64,000 nucleotides of DNA from Henricia sp. BOLD:AAB3569 (Eukaryota; Echinodermata; Asteroidea; Spinulosida; Echinasteridae). The notes below the pieces were generated by a model. The model made no database searches, had not been told where the DNA came from, and saw nothing but the letters and a program-made list of their open reading frames with translations. Below, piece after piece: positions 10,601 to 25,600 of the stretch. Where the stretch lies: contig JBBELK010000450.1 in assembly GCA_037783545.1 (NCBI GenBank), forward strand, positions 62,001 to 126,000, read 5' to 3'. The position numbers were made by a program, and so were the translations under genes. Position 1 is the stretch's first letter. The number at the start of each line of letters is the position of its first letter.

Positions 10601-13600
10601 TACCCGTCGGTGTGGGACGACAGGTCGGCCGATTTCAACTACACCGAATTCACTTTAAGAACGGGCTTTATGTTGGACAGCAGTACATTGCTCGACTGCA
10701 AATGGCGAAACGTCAACAAAAGCTGCTCCTCCGCAGTAAGTCTATAGAACCTATCAAATAGCTGCCATCTTGGGTCAACTTTTGTTTTAGAAGGACAGTT
10801 TGAAAGAGAGTTGTATCACCATGGTTACATCTTTGACCCAATTAGCCAGGCGCATGGCTCAAGGTAGAAGGATGTGGAGAGCCCTCATTCGTAGCTGCCA
10901 TCTCCACAGTCCCCCATATAGGCCTTAGCCTTTGTTAAGACCTCACAGCTGGGTGAGTCGCTCACCAGAAGGAAAGCGCCACCATGCGACGAGGACAGGA
11001 CGAGCAGCGCCAGCTGTGAGGCCTTTGCTGTCCCGGAATTTTGCTACCTGAGAGGTAGCAAAATGTTAATGATCGTATTACACAGTGTGCGTGTTGCATT
11101 GAATAGCTAACAATGCGAGCCAATCAGGTTCGCGCGCACCGGTTTGTAATCACGCGCGCGCGCTTCACATACAACGCGCACGCGCCCGCGCTTCACATAC
11201 AACGCGCACGCGCCAACACAAACATACATTCGTAGCACAACAACGAATAATAATGTAACAGGGGCTGTAATACATTAATAAATAATTATACCGGGACGGC
11301 AAAGGCCTCACAGCTGGCGCTGCTCGTCCCGTCCTCGTCGCGTGGTGGCGCTCTCGCTCTAGCGCGCGACTCACCCAGCTGTGAGGCCTTAACAAAGGCT
11401 AGGTAGGCCTGTGCGAGGACGGCGTTAAGTCAAGTCCAGTATTCAAGCAAGCACAAAATGTGCAACCTCAATATGCGGTGTCCGCCTCAAGAAACAAAGA
11501 AGCTGTCCCACAAGCTGGCAGCTGTCGGGCGGGTCTACTGCTGCGTCCTGAAATGGGAAACCTCTGAAACACGTGGTGGCAGCAAACAAACCGGTCATTT
11601 TCCGTTTACGTCACGTTTGAGCTTAAGTGCGCATGCACAATATGGCGTAGACAATGGAAAAGGACCGGTTTGTTTGCTGCCACCAAGCGTCTCAATAGTC
11701 TCCAATACACATAAGTATATCAATCCGTCTACATAGCGTCTTACATATAGACTCGTGTGTAATTTCAAGCCATAGCCAATCAATTCGGACATGGTCTATG
11801 ATTTAAGAAAAACGTAACTGGCCCTAACGACAGTTAGACATTTGCCGGCTATTTATCTTAAAGATAGTATACATGATTGATAAAGTGTTACAAATAGTTT
11901 TATCCCCTGTGTGATTAAATATATGCATGATTAAAACCAACCTGAGTGAAAACCAGCTCCGTACTGGTTTTTGGGCCAAAGTGGCATTTGGGCGATGTAG
12001 TGTTTGGACGAAGTGATTTAGGGCGAAATTTTCGTCTCATGAGACGAAAAATAATTGTTTTACTCATTTCTCAAAGATAGCACTTCAGACAAAACCATTT
12101 CTGTGGAAGTTTTCTACGGTCATCATGTTTATATTGTGTAAGCTAGGCGTAAGGCATCCTGAGATCTCAGGGAATTTCCACTCTGCAAAGCGACGTGACA
12201 ATACCCTGAGGAAATACACGCAAATATGTGGAGCGTGCCGGCTGTTGTCTTGAGCCAACTCACGCCCGAGTCATTTTGATGTAATTTAATCAATTCGGTC
12301 ATGCCGAAAAGAAACAATTTCTATACTTTCCAGAAATTCTATTGGGTTCCGTTCCTTATGACTGTCCCATTCCTACCAAACTTTCAAACGACGAACCTTA
12401 TTTACTCCGCAGTTTTCCAAATTAATAACAGGGATGCATGCTGACGAATGTAATGGAACGGATTCCCCAGTATGCTTTAAATAGCAGCCAATCGCCGACG
12501 CGGACAAAGGCCAGCATTACCGAGTACATGTATCACATGCATGCACGGTGTTTACAATCTGCGCGCGTTACATTTGAATGCCTGCAATCGTGCTGCATGT
12601 GCACTGCAAGCGTCCTGATTGGTCCAGCAGAGGCGACAAGATTTATGTCGCTAGTCCCACCGCCAAATGGGGCCTTTTTCAACAGGGCCACTGTTGAAGG
12701 AAACAATTGATAGGCGCATAATACTGTTCATTGTGCATGCATTGGTTATTGCGCTCTCTGGATATAAGGCTCGAATTAGTTTGGTGACTTTGGTCCCTTG
12801 AAGAGGGCTATTAGTCGATTGTATTTTTCAACGTCAATAGCCTACTTTGCTGTTTTATATTACATGAGCGCCGTTGCTGAGTACGATTAATAACTTTTCA
12901 TCTGGGGCCAATTTCATGGCGCAGTTTAGCACAAAAATTTGGTTAGCGCAGAATTTGTTTGCTTTATTTTGTATTTGATGTGTATTGACTGGTATTCAGA
13001 ATACCAGTCAATACACACCAAATACGATTTTGGCTGCCATCCTATTTTTGCAAAATAAAGCAAACAAATTATGTGCTAACCAAATATTAATTTGTGCTAA
13101 ACAGCGCCATGAAATTGGGCCATGAGCACGTGGGTAGTCGCCATGTAAACAAACTTGAGACATGTTGGTCCAGTCTTATCTTAATATCGAAGCAACGTTT
13201 GAGATTTTTGCGTGAGGCTGCTTCCAAGTCATGTCCAAGCAACTACCCCACCCCTTCACCAAAATAATCACGACAAAATTAAATAAAAGCGAAGAAGAAA
13301 CAGATTTATAATGAAGTAGTTTGTGGATTGTGTTATGCAAAGCCGTTATGAATGCCCCTAGCTCCCCAACCAGGACCCTGCCGTCACACTGGGAAAATCG
13401 TAGTTCATTTCGCTTTCTGTGACCATTTTATGTGATATTTTTATCGATGCTGATTTCGACAAAAAAATCTTCACAATGTTTTATGCCACTTTATCTGACT
13501 TTTCAATGAACAAAACGAAACTAGACCTGTGTTCGTTCTTGACAACGAACACATGGCTGTTCCCCTCCTTTTTATAAACATATATGGTGTTCGGGATGAC

Positions 13601-16600
13601 CTTTGTTAGTGATCGTATATGAAGAAATCACGATCGTAGGTCAAACGGTTGAGTTTTTATCGAGGGTTAAATATTGAATATTATTACATGCTCCTTTAAT
13701 CTGACATGTAGGGAAGGTCAAAGGTCACGACCATATTTTTTGGATACACCACCCTAGGTCCAAGTGTAATACAGTTGACCACATGCAGATATCTTGTACC
13801 ACTTTCAAATGGCAAGGCAAAATCTGTTAGACCAATAGGAAACGAGGTCAAAGGTCACGACCATATTTTTTGGATACACCACCCTAGGTCCAAGTGTAAT
13901 ACAGTTGACCACATGCAGATATCTTGTACCACTTTCAAATGGCAAGGCAAAATCTGTTAGACCAATAGGAAACGAGGTCAAAGGTCACGACCATATTTTT
14001 TGGATACACCACCCTAGGTCCAAGTGTAATACAGTTGACCACATGCAGATATCTTGTACCACTTTCAAATGGCAAGGCAAAATCTGTTAGACCAATAGGA
14101 AACGAGGTCAAAGGTCACGACCATATTTTTTGGATACACCACCCTAGGTCTAAGTGTAATACAGTTGACCACATGCAGATATCTTGTACCACTTTCAAAT
14201 GGCAAGGCAAAATGTGTTAGACCAATAGGAAACGAGGTCAAAGGTCACGACCATATTTTTGGATACACCACCCTAGGTCTAAGTGTAATACAGTTGACCA
14301 CATGCAGATATCTTGTACCACTTTCAAATGGCAAGGCAAAATCTGTTAGACCAATAGGAAACGAGGTCAAAGGTCAAGCCATGTGCGCATCTTAAAGACA
14401 TTTGTTAGTGATCGTATATGCAGAAGGAATCAATTTCGTAGGTCAAACGGTAGATTTTGTATTGATTTTTAAATATTTAATTACGTAATCATCTTGTCGC
14501 TAGAGGGCGCTATTTCGTACGATGACGTCATCTCTTATATTTTTGGAAAGCTTAAGGGCCTCTGATAATAACACCATTGACCCTATCTCAATACCTCCTA
14601 CCACTTTCAAACTAAGGGCCACTTCCGGTTTCGACCGGAAATGAGCAGGTCAAAGGTCACGACCATATTTTTTGGATACACCACCCTAGGTCTAAGTGTA
14701 ATACAGTTGACCACATCCAGATATCTTGTACCATTTTCAAATGGCAAGGCAAAATCTGTTTGACCAATAGGAAACGAGGTCCAAGGTCAAGGGGTGTGCG
14801 CATCTCAAAGACCCTTGTTAATCATCGTAGATGGCGAAGTAATCAAGATCGTAGGTCAAACGGTTGATTTTGTATTGATTTTCCAATATTTCATTACGTA
14901 ATCATCTTGTCGCTAGAGGGCGCTATTTCGTACGATGACGTCATCTCTTATATTTTTGGAAAGCTTAAGGGCCTCTGATAATAACACCATTGACCCTATC
15001 TCAATACCTCCTACCACTTTCAAACTAAGGGCCACTTCCGGTTTCGACCGGAAATGAGCAAGGTCAAAGGTCACGACCATATTTTTTGGATACACCACCC
15101 TAGGTCCAAGTGTAATACAGTTGACCACATGCAGATATATTGTACCACTTTCAAATGGCAAGGCAAAATCTGTTTGACCAATAGGAAACGAGGTCCAAGG
15201 TCAAGGGGTGTGCGCATCTCAAAGACCCTTGTTAATCATCGTATATGGCGAAGTAATCAAGATCGTAGGTCAAACGGTTGATTTTGTATTGATTTTCCAA
15301 TATTTCATTACGTAATCATCTTGTCGCTAGAGGGCGCTATTTCGTACGATGACGTCATCTCTTATATTTTTGGAAAGCTTAAGGGCCTCTGATAATAACA
15401 CCATTGACCCTATCTCAATACCTCCTACCACTTTCAAACTAAGGGCCACTTCCGGTTTCGACCGGAAGTGAGCAAGGTCAAAGGTCACCAACATATTTTT
15501 TACATACCCCACCCTAGTCGAAGTGTAACACAAGTGACTTTGTCCAAATATCTTGCACCACTTTCAAATGGCAAGGCAAAATCTGTTTGACCAATAGGAA
15601 ACGAGGTCAAAGGTCAAGCCCTGTGCGCATCTTAAAGACATTTGTTAGTGATCGTATATGCCACAGGAATCAAGATCGTAGGTCAAACAGTTGATTTTTT
15701 ATTGATTTTTGAATATTTAATTACGTAATCATCTTGTCGGTAGAGGGCGCTATTTCGTACGATGACGTCATCACTTATATTTTTGGAAAGCTTAAGGGCC
15801 TCTGGTAATAACACCATTGACCCCATCTCAATACCTCCTTTCACTTTCAAACTAAGGGCCACTTCCGGTTTCGACCGGAAGTGAGCAAGGTCAAAGGTCA
15901 CAAAAATATTTTTTAGATACCCCACCCTAGTCGAAGTGTAACACAAGTGACTTTGTCCAAATATCTTGCACCACTTTCAAATGGCAAGGCAAAATCTGTT
16001 AGACCAATAGGAAACGAGGTCAAAGGTCAAGGGGTGTGCGCATCTCAAAGACCTTTGTTAGTCATCGTATATGCCGAAGGAATCAAGATCGTAGGTCAAA
16101 CGGTTGATTTTTTATTGATTTTTGAATATTTAATTTATTAAATTTCATGCCCCTTTAATCTGACACGTGATGACGTCATCATGACGTCATTAGTACTGTG
16201 CACAACTTCACATAGTGACCAATGTCCATGTGAAGTTTGAAGTCAATCATGAATGTGCAAGTGTCCGAAATAGCGTCTGAAAAAAGTGGAAGAAGGAAAA
16301 GAAAAATAACTAGAAATGTGTTCGTTGAAAACGAACACATGGCTGTTCACCTCCTTTTTATAAACATATGTGGTGTTCGGGATGACCTTTGTTAGTGATT
16401 GTTTATGAAGAAATCACGATCGTAGGTCAAACGGTTGAGTTTTTATCTATTTTTAAATATTGAATATTATTACATGCCCCTTTAATCTGACATGTAGGGA
16501 AAGTCAAAGGTGTTGCTATATGTTTGGATACCCCACCCTAGTCGAAGTGTAACACAGTTGACCCCATCGTGGTATATTGTACCCCTTTCAAATGGCAAGG

Positions 16601-19600
16601 CAAAATCTGTTAGACCAATAGGAAACGAGGTCAAAGGTCAAGGGGTGTGCGCATCTCAAAGACCTTTGTTAGTCATCGTATATGCCGAAGGAATCAAGAT
16701 CGTAGGTCAAACGGTTGATTTTTTATTGATTTTCCAATATTTCATTACGTAATCATCTTGTCGCTAGAGGGCGCTATTTCGTACGATGACGTCATCACTT
16801 ATATTTTTGGAAAGCTTAAGGGCCTCTGATAATAACACCATTGAGCCCATCTCAATACCTCCTACCACTTTCAAACTAAGGGCCACTTCCGGTTTCGACC
16901 GGAAGTGAGCAAGGTCAAAGGTCACAAAAATATTTTTTAGATACCCCACCCTAGTCGAAGTGTAACACAATTGACTTTGTCCAAATATCTTGCACCACTT
17001 TCAAATGGCAAGGCAAAATCTGTTTGACCAATAGGAAACGAGGTCAAAGGTCAAGGGGTGTGCGCATCTCAAAGACCTTTGTTAGTCATCGTATATGCCG
17101 AAGGAATCAAGATCGTAGGTCAAACGGTTGATTTTTTATTGATTTTTGAATATTTAATTTATTAAACTTCATACCCCTTTAATCTGACACGTGATGACGT
17201 CATCATGACGTCATTAGTACTGTGCACAACTTCACATAGTGACCAATGTCCATGTGAAGTTTGAAGTCAATCATCAATGTGCAAGTGTCCGAAATAGCGT
17301 CTGAAAAAAATGGAAGAAGGAAAAGAATAAAAAAAAAAATAACTAGAAATGTGTTCGTTGTAAACGAACACATGGCTGTTCCCCTCCTTTTTATAAACAT
17401 ATATGGTGTTCGGGATGACCTTTGTTAGTGATCGTATATGAAGAAATCACGATCGTACGTCAAACGGTTGAGTTTTTATCGATTTTTAAATATTGAATAT
17501 TATTACATGCCCCTTTAATCTGACATGTAGGGAAGGTCAAAGGTGTTGCTATATGTTTGGATACCCCACCCTAGTCGAAGTGTAACACAGTTGACCCCAT
17601 CGTGATATATTGTACCCCTTTCAAATGGCAAGGCAAAATCTGTTTGACCAATAGGAAACGAGGTCAAAGGTCAAGCCATGTGCGCATCTTAAAGACATTT
17701 GTTAGTGATCGTATATGCAGAAGGAATCAAATTTGTAGGTCAAACGGTTGATTTTTTATTGATTTTTGAATATTTAATTACGTAATCATCTTGTCGCTAG
17801 AGGGCGCTATTTCGTACGATGACGTCATCACTTATATTTTTGGAAAGCTTAAGGGCCTCTGGTAATAACACCATTGACCCCATCTCAATACCTCCTACCA
17901 CTTTCAAACTAAGGGCCACTTCCGGTTTCGACCGGAAGTGAGCAAGGTCAAAGGTCACGGCCATATTTTTTGGATACACCACCCTAGGTCCAAGTGTAAT
18001 ACAGTTGACCACATCCAGATATCTTGTACCACTTTCAAATGGCAAGGCAAAATCTGTTAGACCAATAGGAAACGAGGTCAAAGGTCAAGCCCTGTGCGGA
18101 TCTTAAAGACATTTGTTAGTGATCGTATATGCCACAGGAATCAAGATCGTAGGTCAAACAGTTGATTTTTTATTGATTTTTGAATATTTAATTACGTAAT
18201 AATCTTGTCGGTAGAGGGCGCTATTTCGTACGATGACGTCATCACTTATATTTTTGGAAAGCTTAAGGGCCTCTGGTAATAACACCATTGACCCCATCTC
18301 AATACCTCCTACCACTTTCAAACTAAGGGCCACTTCCGGTTTCGACCGGAAGTGAGCAAGGTCAAAGGTCACAAAAATATTTTTTAGATACCCCACCCTA
18401 GTCGAAGTGTAACACAAGTGACTTTGTCCAAATATCTTGCACCACTTTCAAATGGCAAGGCAAAATCTGTTTGACCAATAGGAAACGAGGTCAAAGGTCA
18501 AGGGGTGTGCGCATCTCAAAGACCTTTGTTAGTCATCGTATATGCCGAAGGAATCAAGATCGTAGGTCAAACGGTTGATTTTTTATTGATTTTTGAATAT
18601 TTAATTTATTAAACTTCATACCCCTTTAATCTGACACGTGATGACGTCATCATGACGTCATTAGTACTGTGCACAACTTCACATAGTGACCAATGTCCAT
18701 GTGAAGTTTGAAGTCAATCATGAATGTGCAAGTGCCCGAAATAGCATCTGAAAAAAGTGGAAGAAGGAAAAGAAAAAATAAAATAAAAATAAAAAAAATA
18801 TATATGGTGTTCGGGATGACCTTTGTTAGTGATCGTATATGAATAAATCACGATCGTAGGTCAAACGGTTGAGTTTTTATCTATTTTTAAATATTGAATA
18901 TTATTACATGCCCCTTTAATCTGACATGTAGGGAAAGTCAAAGGTGTTGCTATATGTTTGGATACCCCACCCTAGTCGAAGTGTAACACAGTTGACCCCA
19001 TCGTGGTATATTGTACCCCTTTCAAATGGCAAGGCAAAATCTGTTTGACCAATAGGAAACGAGGTCAAAGGTCAAGCCATGTGCGCATCTTAAAGACATT
19101 TGTTAATGATCGTATATGCAGAAGGAATCAAATTCGTAGGTCAAACGGTAGATTTTATATTGATTTTTGAATATTTAATTACGTAATCATCTTGTCGCTA
19201 GAGGGCGCTATTTCGTACGATGACGTCATTACTTATATTTAATAAAAAAAACCAGACCTGTGTTCGTTCTTGACAACGAACACATGGCTGTTCCCCTCCT
19301 TTTTATAAACATATATGGTGTTCGGGATGACCTTTGTTAGTGATCGTATATGAAGAAATCACGATCGTAGGTCAAACGGTTGAGTTTTTATCGATTGTTA
19401 AATATTGAATATTATTACATGCCCCTTTAATCTGACATGTAGGGAAGGTCAAAGGTCACGGCCATATTTTTTGGATACACCACCCTAGGTCGAAGTGTAA
19501 TACAGTTGACCACATGCAGATATCTTGTACCACTTTCAAATGGAAAGGCAAAATCTGTTATACCAATAGGAAACGAGGTCAAAGGTCACGACCATATTTT

Positions 19601-22600
19601 TTGGATACACCACCCTAGGTCCAAGTGTAATACAGTTGACCACATGCAGATATCTTGTACCACTTTCAAATGGCAAGGCAAAATCTGTTAGACCAATAGG
19701 AAACGAGGTCAAAGGACACGACCATATTTTTTGGATACACCACCCTAGGTCCAAGTGTAATACAGTTGACCACATGCAGATATCTTGTACCACTTTCAAA
19801 TGGCAAGGCAAAATGTGTTAGACCAATAGGAAACGAGGTCAAAGGTCACGACCATATTTTTGGATACACCACCCTAGGTCTAAGTGTAATACAGTTGACC
19901 CCATCGTGGTATATTGTACCCCTTTCAAATGGCAAGGCAAAATCTGTTTGACCAATAGGAAACGAGGTCAAAGGTCAAGCCATGTGCGCATCTTAAAGAC
20001 ATTTGTTAGTGATCGTATATGCAGAAGGAATCAAATTTGTAGGTCAAACGGTAGATTTTTTATTGTTTTTTGAATATTTAATTACGTAATCATCTTGTCG
20101 CTAGAGGGCGCTATTTCCTACGATGACGTCATCACTTATATTTTTGGAAAGCTTAAGGGCCTCTGGTAATAACACCATTGACCCCATCTCAATACCTCCT
20201 TTCACTTTCAAACTAAGGGCCACTTCCGGTTTCGACCGGAAGTGAGCAAGGTCAAAGGTCACGGCCATATTTTTTGGATACACCACCCTAGGTCCAAGTG
20301 TAATACAGTTGACCACATCCAGATATCTTGTACCACTTTCAAATGGCAAGGCAAAATCTGTTAGACCAATAGGAAACGAGGTCAAAGGTCAAGCCCTGTG
20401 CGCATCTTAAAGACATTTGTTAGTGATCGTATATGCCACAGGAATCAAGATCGTAGGTCAAACAGTTGATTTTTTATTGATTTTTGAATATTTAATTACG
20501 TAATCATCTTGTCGGTAGAGGGCGCTATTTCGTACGATGACGTCATCACTTATATTTTTGGAAAGCTTAAGGGCCTCTGGTAATAACACCATTGACCCCA
20601 TCTCAATACCTCCTTTCACTTTCAAACTAAGGGCCACTTCCGGTTTCGACCGGAAGTGAGCAAGGTCAAAGGTCACAAAAATATTTTTTAGATACCCCAC
20701 CCTAGTCGAAGTGTAACACAAGTGACTTTGTCCAAATATCTTGCACCACTTTCAAATGGCAAGGCAAAATCTGTTAGACCAATAGGAAACGAGGTCAAAG
20801 GTCAAGGGGTGTGCGCATCTCAAAGACCTTTGTTAGTCATCGTATATGCCGAAGGAATCAAGATCGTAGGTCAAACGGTTGATTTTTTATTGATTTTTGA
20901 ATATTTAATTTATTAAACTTCATGCCCCTTTAATCTGACACGTGATGACGTCATCATGACGTAATTAGTACTGTGCACTACTTCACATAGTGACCAATGT
21001 CCATGTGAAGTTTGAAGTCAATCATCAATGTGCAAGTGCCCGAAATAGCGTCTGAAAAAAATGGAAGAAGGAAAAGAATAAACTAGAAATGTGTTCGTTG
21101 AAAACGAACACATGGCTGTTCCCCTCCTTTTTATAAACATATGTGGTGTTCGGGATGACCTTTGTTAGTGATTGTTTATGAAGAAATCACGATCGTAGGT
21201 CAAACGGTTGAGTTTTTATCTATTTTTAAATATTGAATATTATTACATGCCCCTTTAATCTGACATGTAGGGAAAGTCAAAGGTGTTGCTATATGTTTGG
21301 ATACCCCACCCTAGTCGAAGTGTAACACAGTTGACCCCATCGTGGTATATTGTACCCCTTTCAAATGGCAAGGCAAAATCTGTTAGACCAATAGGAAACG
21401 AGGTCAAAGGTCAAGGGGTGTGCGCATCTCAAAGACCTTTGTTAGTCATCGTATATGCCGAAGGAATCAAGATCGTAGGTCAAACGGTTGATTTTTTATT
21501 GATTTTCCAATATTTCATTACGTAATCATCTTGTCGCTAGAGGGCGCTATTTCGTACGATGACGTCATCACTTATATTTTTGGAAAGCTTAAGGGCCTCT
21601 GATAATAACACCATTGAGCCCATCTCAATACCTCCTACCACTTTCAAACTAAGGGCCACTTCCGGTTTCGACCGGAAGTGAGCAAGGTCAAAGGTCACAA
21701 AAATATTTTTTAGATACCCCACCCTAGTCGAAGTGTAACACAAGTGACTTTGTCCAAATATCTTGCACCACTTTCAAATGGCAAGGCAAAATCTGTTTGA
21801 CCAATAGGAAACGAGGTCAAAGGTCAAGGGGTGTGCGCATCTCAAAGACCTTTGTTAGTCATCGTATATGCCGAAGGAATCAAGATCGTAGGTCAAACGG
21901 TTGATTTTTTATTGATTTTTGAATATTTAATTTATTAAACTTCATACCCCTTTAATCTGACACGTGATGACGTCATCATGACGTCATTAGTACTGTGCAC
22001 AACTTCACATAGTGACCAATGTCCATGTGAAGTTTGAAGTCAATCATGAATGTGCAAGTGCCCGAAAAAGCGTCTGAAAAAAGTGGAAGAAGGAAAAGAA
22101 AAAAAAAAGAAAAAAAAAAAAAAAAAAAAAAATCTTAACGAAAACAAAGGCTGTTCCCAACCGTATGGGAACAGCCAAAAAAAAATAAAAAAAAAAATAA
22201 AAAAAAAAAAAATCTTAACGAAAACAAAGGCTGTTCCAACTCGAGTCGGAACAGCCAACTAGACCTGTGTTCGTTCTTGACAACGAACACATGGCTGTTC
22301 CCCTCCTTTTTATAAACATATATGGTGTTCGGGATGACCTTTGTTAGTGATCGTATATGAAGAAATCACGATCGTATGTCAAACGGTCGAGTTTTTATCG
22401 ATTTTTAAATATCGAATTTTATTACATGCCCCTTTAATCTGACATGTAGGGAAGGTCAAAGGTGTTGATATATGTTTGGATACCCCACCCTAGTCGAAGT
22501 GTAACACAGTTGACCCCATCGTGATATATTGTACCCCTTTCAAATGGCAAGGCAAAATCTGTTTGACCAATAGGAAACGAGGTCAAAGGTCAAGCCATGT

Positions 22601-25600
22601 GCGCATCTTAAAGACATTTGTTAGTGATCGTATATGCAGAAGGAATCATATTTGTAGGTCAAACGGTAGATTTTTTATTGATTTTTAAATATTTAATTAC
22701 GTAATCATCTTGTCGGTAGAGGGCGCTATTTCGTACGATGACGTCATCACTTATATTTTTGGAAAGCTTAAGGGCCTCTGGTAATAACACCATTGACCCC
22801 ATCTCAATACCTCCTTTCACTTTCAAACTAAGGGCCATTTCCGGTTTCGACCGGAAGTGAGCAAGGTCAAAGGTCACGACCATATTTTTTAGATACCCCA
22901 CCCTAGTCGAAGTGTAACACAAGTGACTTTGTCCAAATATCTTGCACCACTTTCAAATGGCAAGGCAAAATCTGTTTGACCAATAGGAAACGAGGTCAAA
23001 GGTCAAGGGGTGTGCGCATCTCAAAGACCTTTGTTAGTCATCGTATATGCCGAAGGAATCAAGATCGTAGGTCAAACGGTTGATTTGTTATTGATTTTTG
23101 AATATTTAATTTATTAAACTTCATGCCCCTTTAATCTGACACGTGATGACGTCATCATGACGTCATTAGTACTGTGCACAACTTCACATAGTGACCAATG
23201 TCCATGTGAAGTTTGAAGTCAATCATCAATGTGCAAGTGTCCGAAATAGCGTCTGAAAAAAGTGGAAGAAGTAAAAGAATTAAAAAAAAAAACACATGGC
23301 TGTTCCCCTCCTTTTTATAAACATATATTGTGTTCAGGATGACCTTTGTTAGTGATCGTATATGAAGAAATCACGATCGTAGGTCAAACGGTTGAGTTTT
23401 TATCGATTTTTAAATATTGAATATTATTACATGCCCCTTTAATCTGACATGTACATGTCAAAGGTGTTGCTATATGTTTGGATACCCCACCCTAGTCGAA
23501 GTGTAACACAGTTGACCCCATCGTGATATATTGTACCCCTTTCAAATGGCAAGGCAAAATCTGTTAGACCAATAGGAAACGAGGTCAAAGGTCACGACCA
23601 TATTTTTTGGATACACCACCCTAGGTCCAAGTGTAATACAGTTGACCACATGCAGATATATTGTACCACTTTCAAATGGCAAGGCAAAATCTGTTAGACC
23701 AATAGGAAACGAGGTCAAAGGTCACGACCATATTTTTTGGATACACCACCCTAGGTCCAAGTGTAATACAGTTGACCACATGCAGATATATTGTACCACT
23801 TTCAAATGGAAAGGCAAAATCTGTTAGACCAATAGGAAACGAGGTCAAAGGTCACGACCATATTTTTTGGATACACCACCCTAGGTCCAAGTGTAATACA
23901 GTTGACCACATCCAGATATCTTGTACCACTTTCAAATGGCAAGGCAAAATCTGTTTGACTAATAGGAAACGAGGTCCAAGGTCAAGGGGTGTGCGCATCT
24001 CAAAGACCCTTGTTAGTCTTCGTATATGGCGAAAGAATCAAGATCGTAGGTCAAACGGTTGATTTTTTTAAGGTTTTTGGATATTTAATTGATTAAACTT
24101 CATGCCCCTTTAATCTGACACGTGATGACGTCATCATGACGTCATTAGTACTGTGCACAACTTAACATAGTGATCAATGTCCATGTGAAGTTTGAAGTCA
24201 ACTATCAATGTGCAATGTTCCTGTTTCCTTGGAGTGCACAGTCAATAATACGCCTGTGTATACGCGAAATAATCATTCTCCAGTTTCCTCGCAGTGCACA
24301 TTCAATAGGCCATTGCCTGTGTACAAACAAAAGACGTATTATCCCGTTTCCTCAAAGTACACAGTCAATGGGCCATTGCCTGTGTACAACCAAAATACGT
24401 ATTTTCATGTTTCCTCGCAGTGCACAGTCAATAGGCCATTGCCTGTGTACAAACAAAATACGTATTATCCCGTTTCCTCGAAGTACACAGTCAATGGGCC
24501 ATTGCCTGTGTACAACCAAAATACGTATTTTCATGTTTCCTCGAAGTGCACAGTCAATAGGCCATTGCCTGTGTACAAGTGAAATACTCAATTTCGCGTT
24601 TCCCTATTAGTAGTGCACAGTCTATATAGCCCAATGCCGGTTTCAACCGGAAGTGAGCAAGGTCAAAGGTCACGGCCATATTTTTTGGATACACCACCCT
24701 AGGTCCAAGTGTAATACAGTTGACCACATCCAGATATCTTGTACCACTTTCAAATGGCAAGGCAAAATATGTTAGACCAATAGGAAACGAGGTCAAAGGT
24801 CAAGCCCTGTGCGCATCTTAAAGACATTTGTTAGTGATCGTATATGCCACAGGAATCAAGATCGTAGGTCAAACAGTTGATTTTTTATTGATTTTTGAAT
24901 ATTTAATTACGTAATCATCTTGTCGGTAGAGGGCGCTATTTCGTACGATGACGTCATCACTTATATTTTTGGAAAGCTTAAGGGCCTCTGGTAATAACAC
25001 CATTGACCCCATCTCAATACCTCCTTTCACTTTCAAACTAAGGGCCACTTCCCGTTTCGACCGGAAGTGAGCAAGGTCAAAGGTCACCAACATATTTTTT
25101 AGATACCCCACCCTAGTCGAAGTGTAACACAAGTGACTTTGTCCAAATATCTTGCACCACTTTCAAATGGCAAGGCAAAATCTGTTTGACCAATAGGAAA
25201 CGAGGTCAAAGGTCAAGGGGTGTGCGCATCTCAAAGACCTTTGTTAGTCATCGTATATGCCGAAGGAATCAAGATCGTAGGTCAAACGGTTGATTTGTTA
25301 TTGATTTTTGAATATTTAATTTATTAAACTTCATGCCCCTTTAATCTGACACGTGATGACGTCATCATGACGTCATTAGTACTGTGCACAACTTCACATA
25401 GTGACCAATGTCCATGTGAAGTTTGAAGTCAATCATCAATGTGCAAGTGTCCGAAATAGCGTCTGAAAAAAGTGGAAGAAGTAAAAGAATAAAAAAAAAA
25501 AAAATAAAAAAAACCGTAACGAAAACTAGAAATGTGTTCGTTGAAAACGAACACATGGCTGTTCCCCTCCTTTTTATAAACATATGTGGTGTTCGGGATG

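Noticed and set aside
22040-22262. Lys-rich and Phe-rich frames near the A-tracts
   Set aside because: They translate poly-A linkers and hairpins, not genes.
24170-24610. 146- and 124-codon frames with repeated GHCLCT or CTVNRPLPVYK segments
   Set aside because: They are a by-product of a 63-bp minisatellite whose period is a multiple of three; the minus strand is open too.
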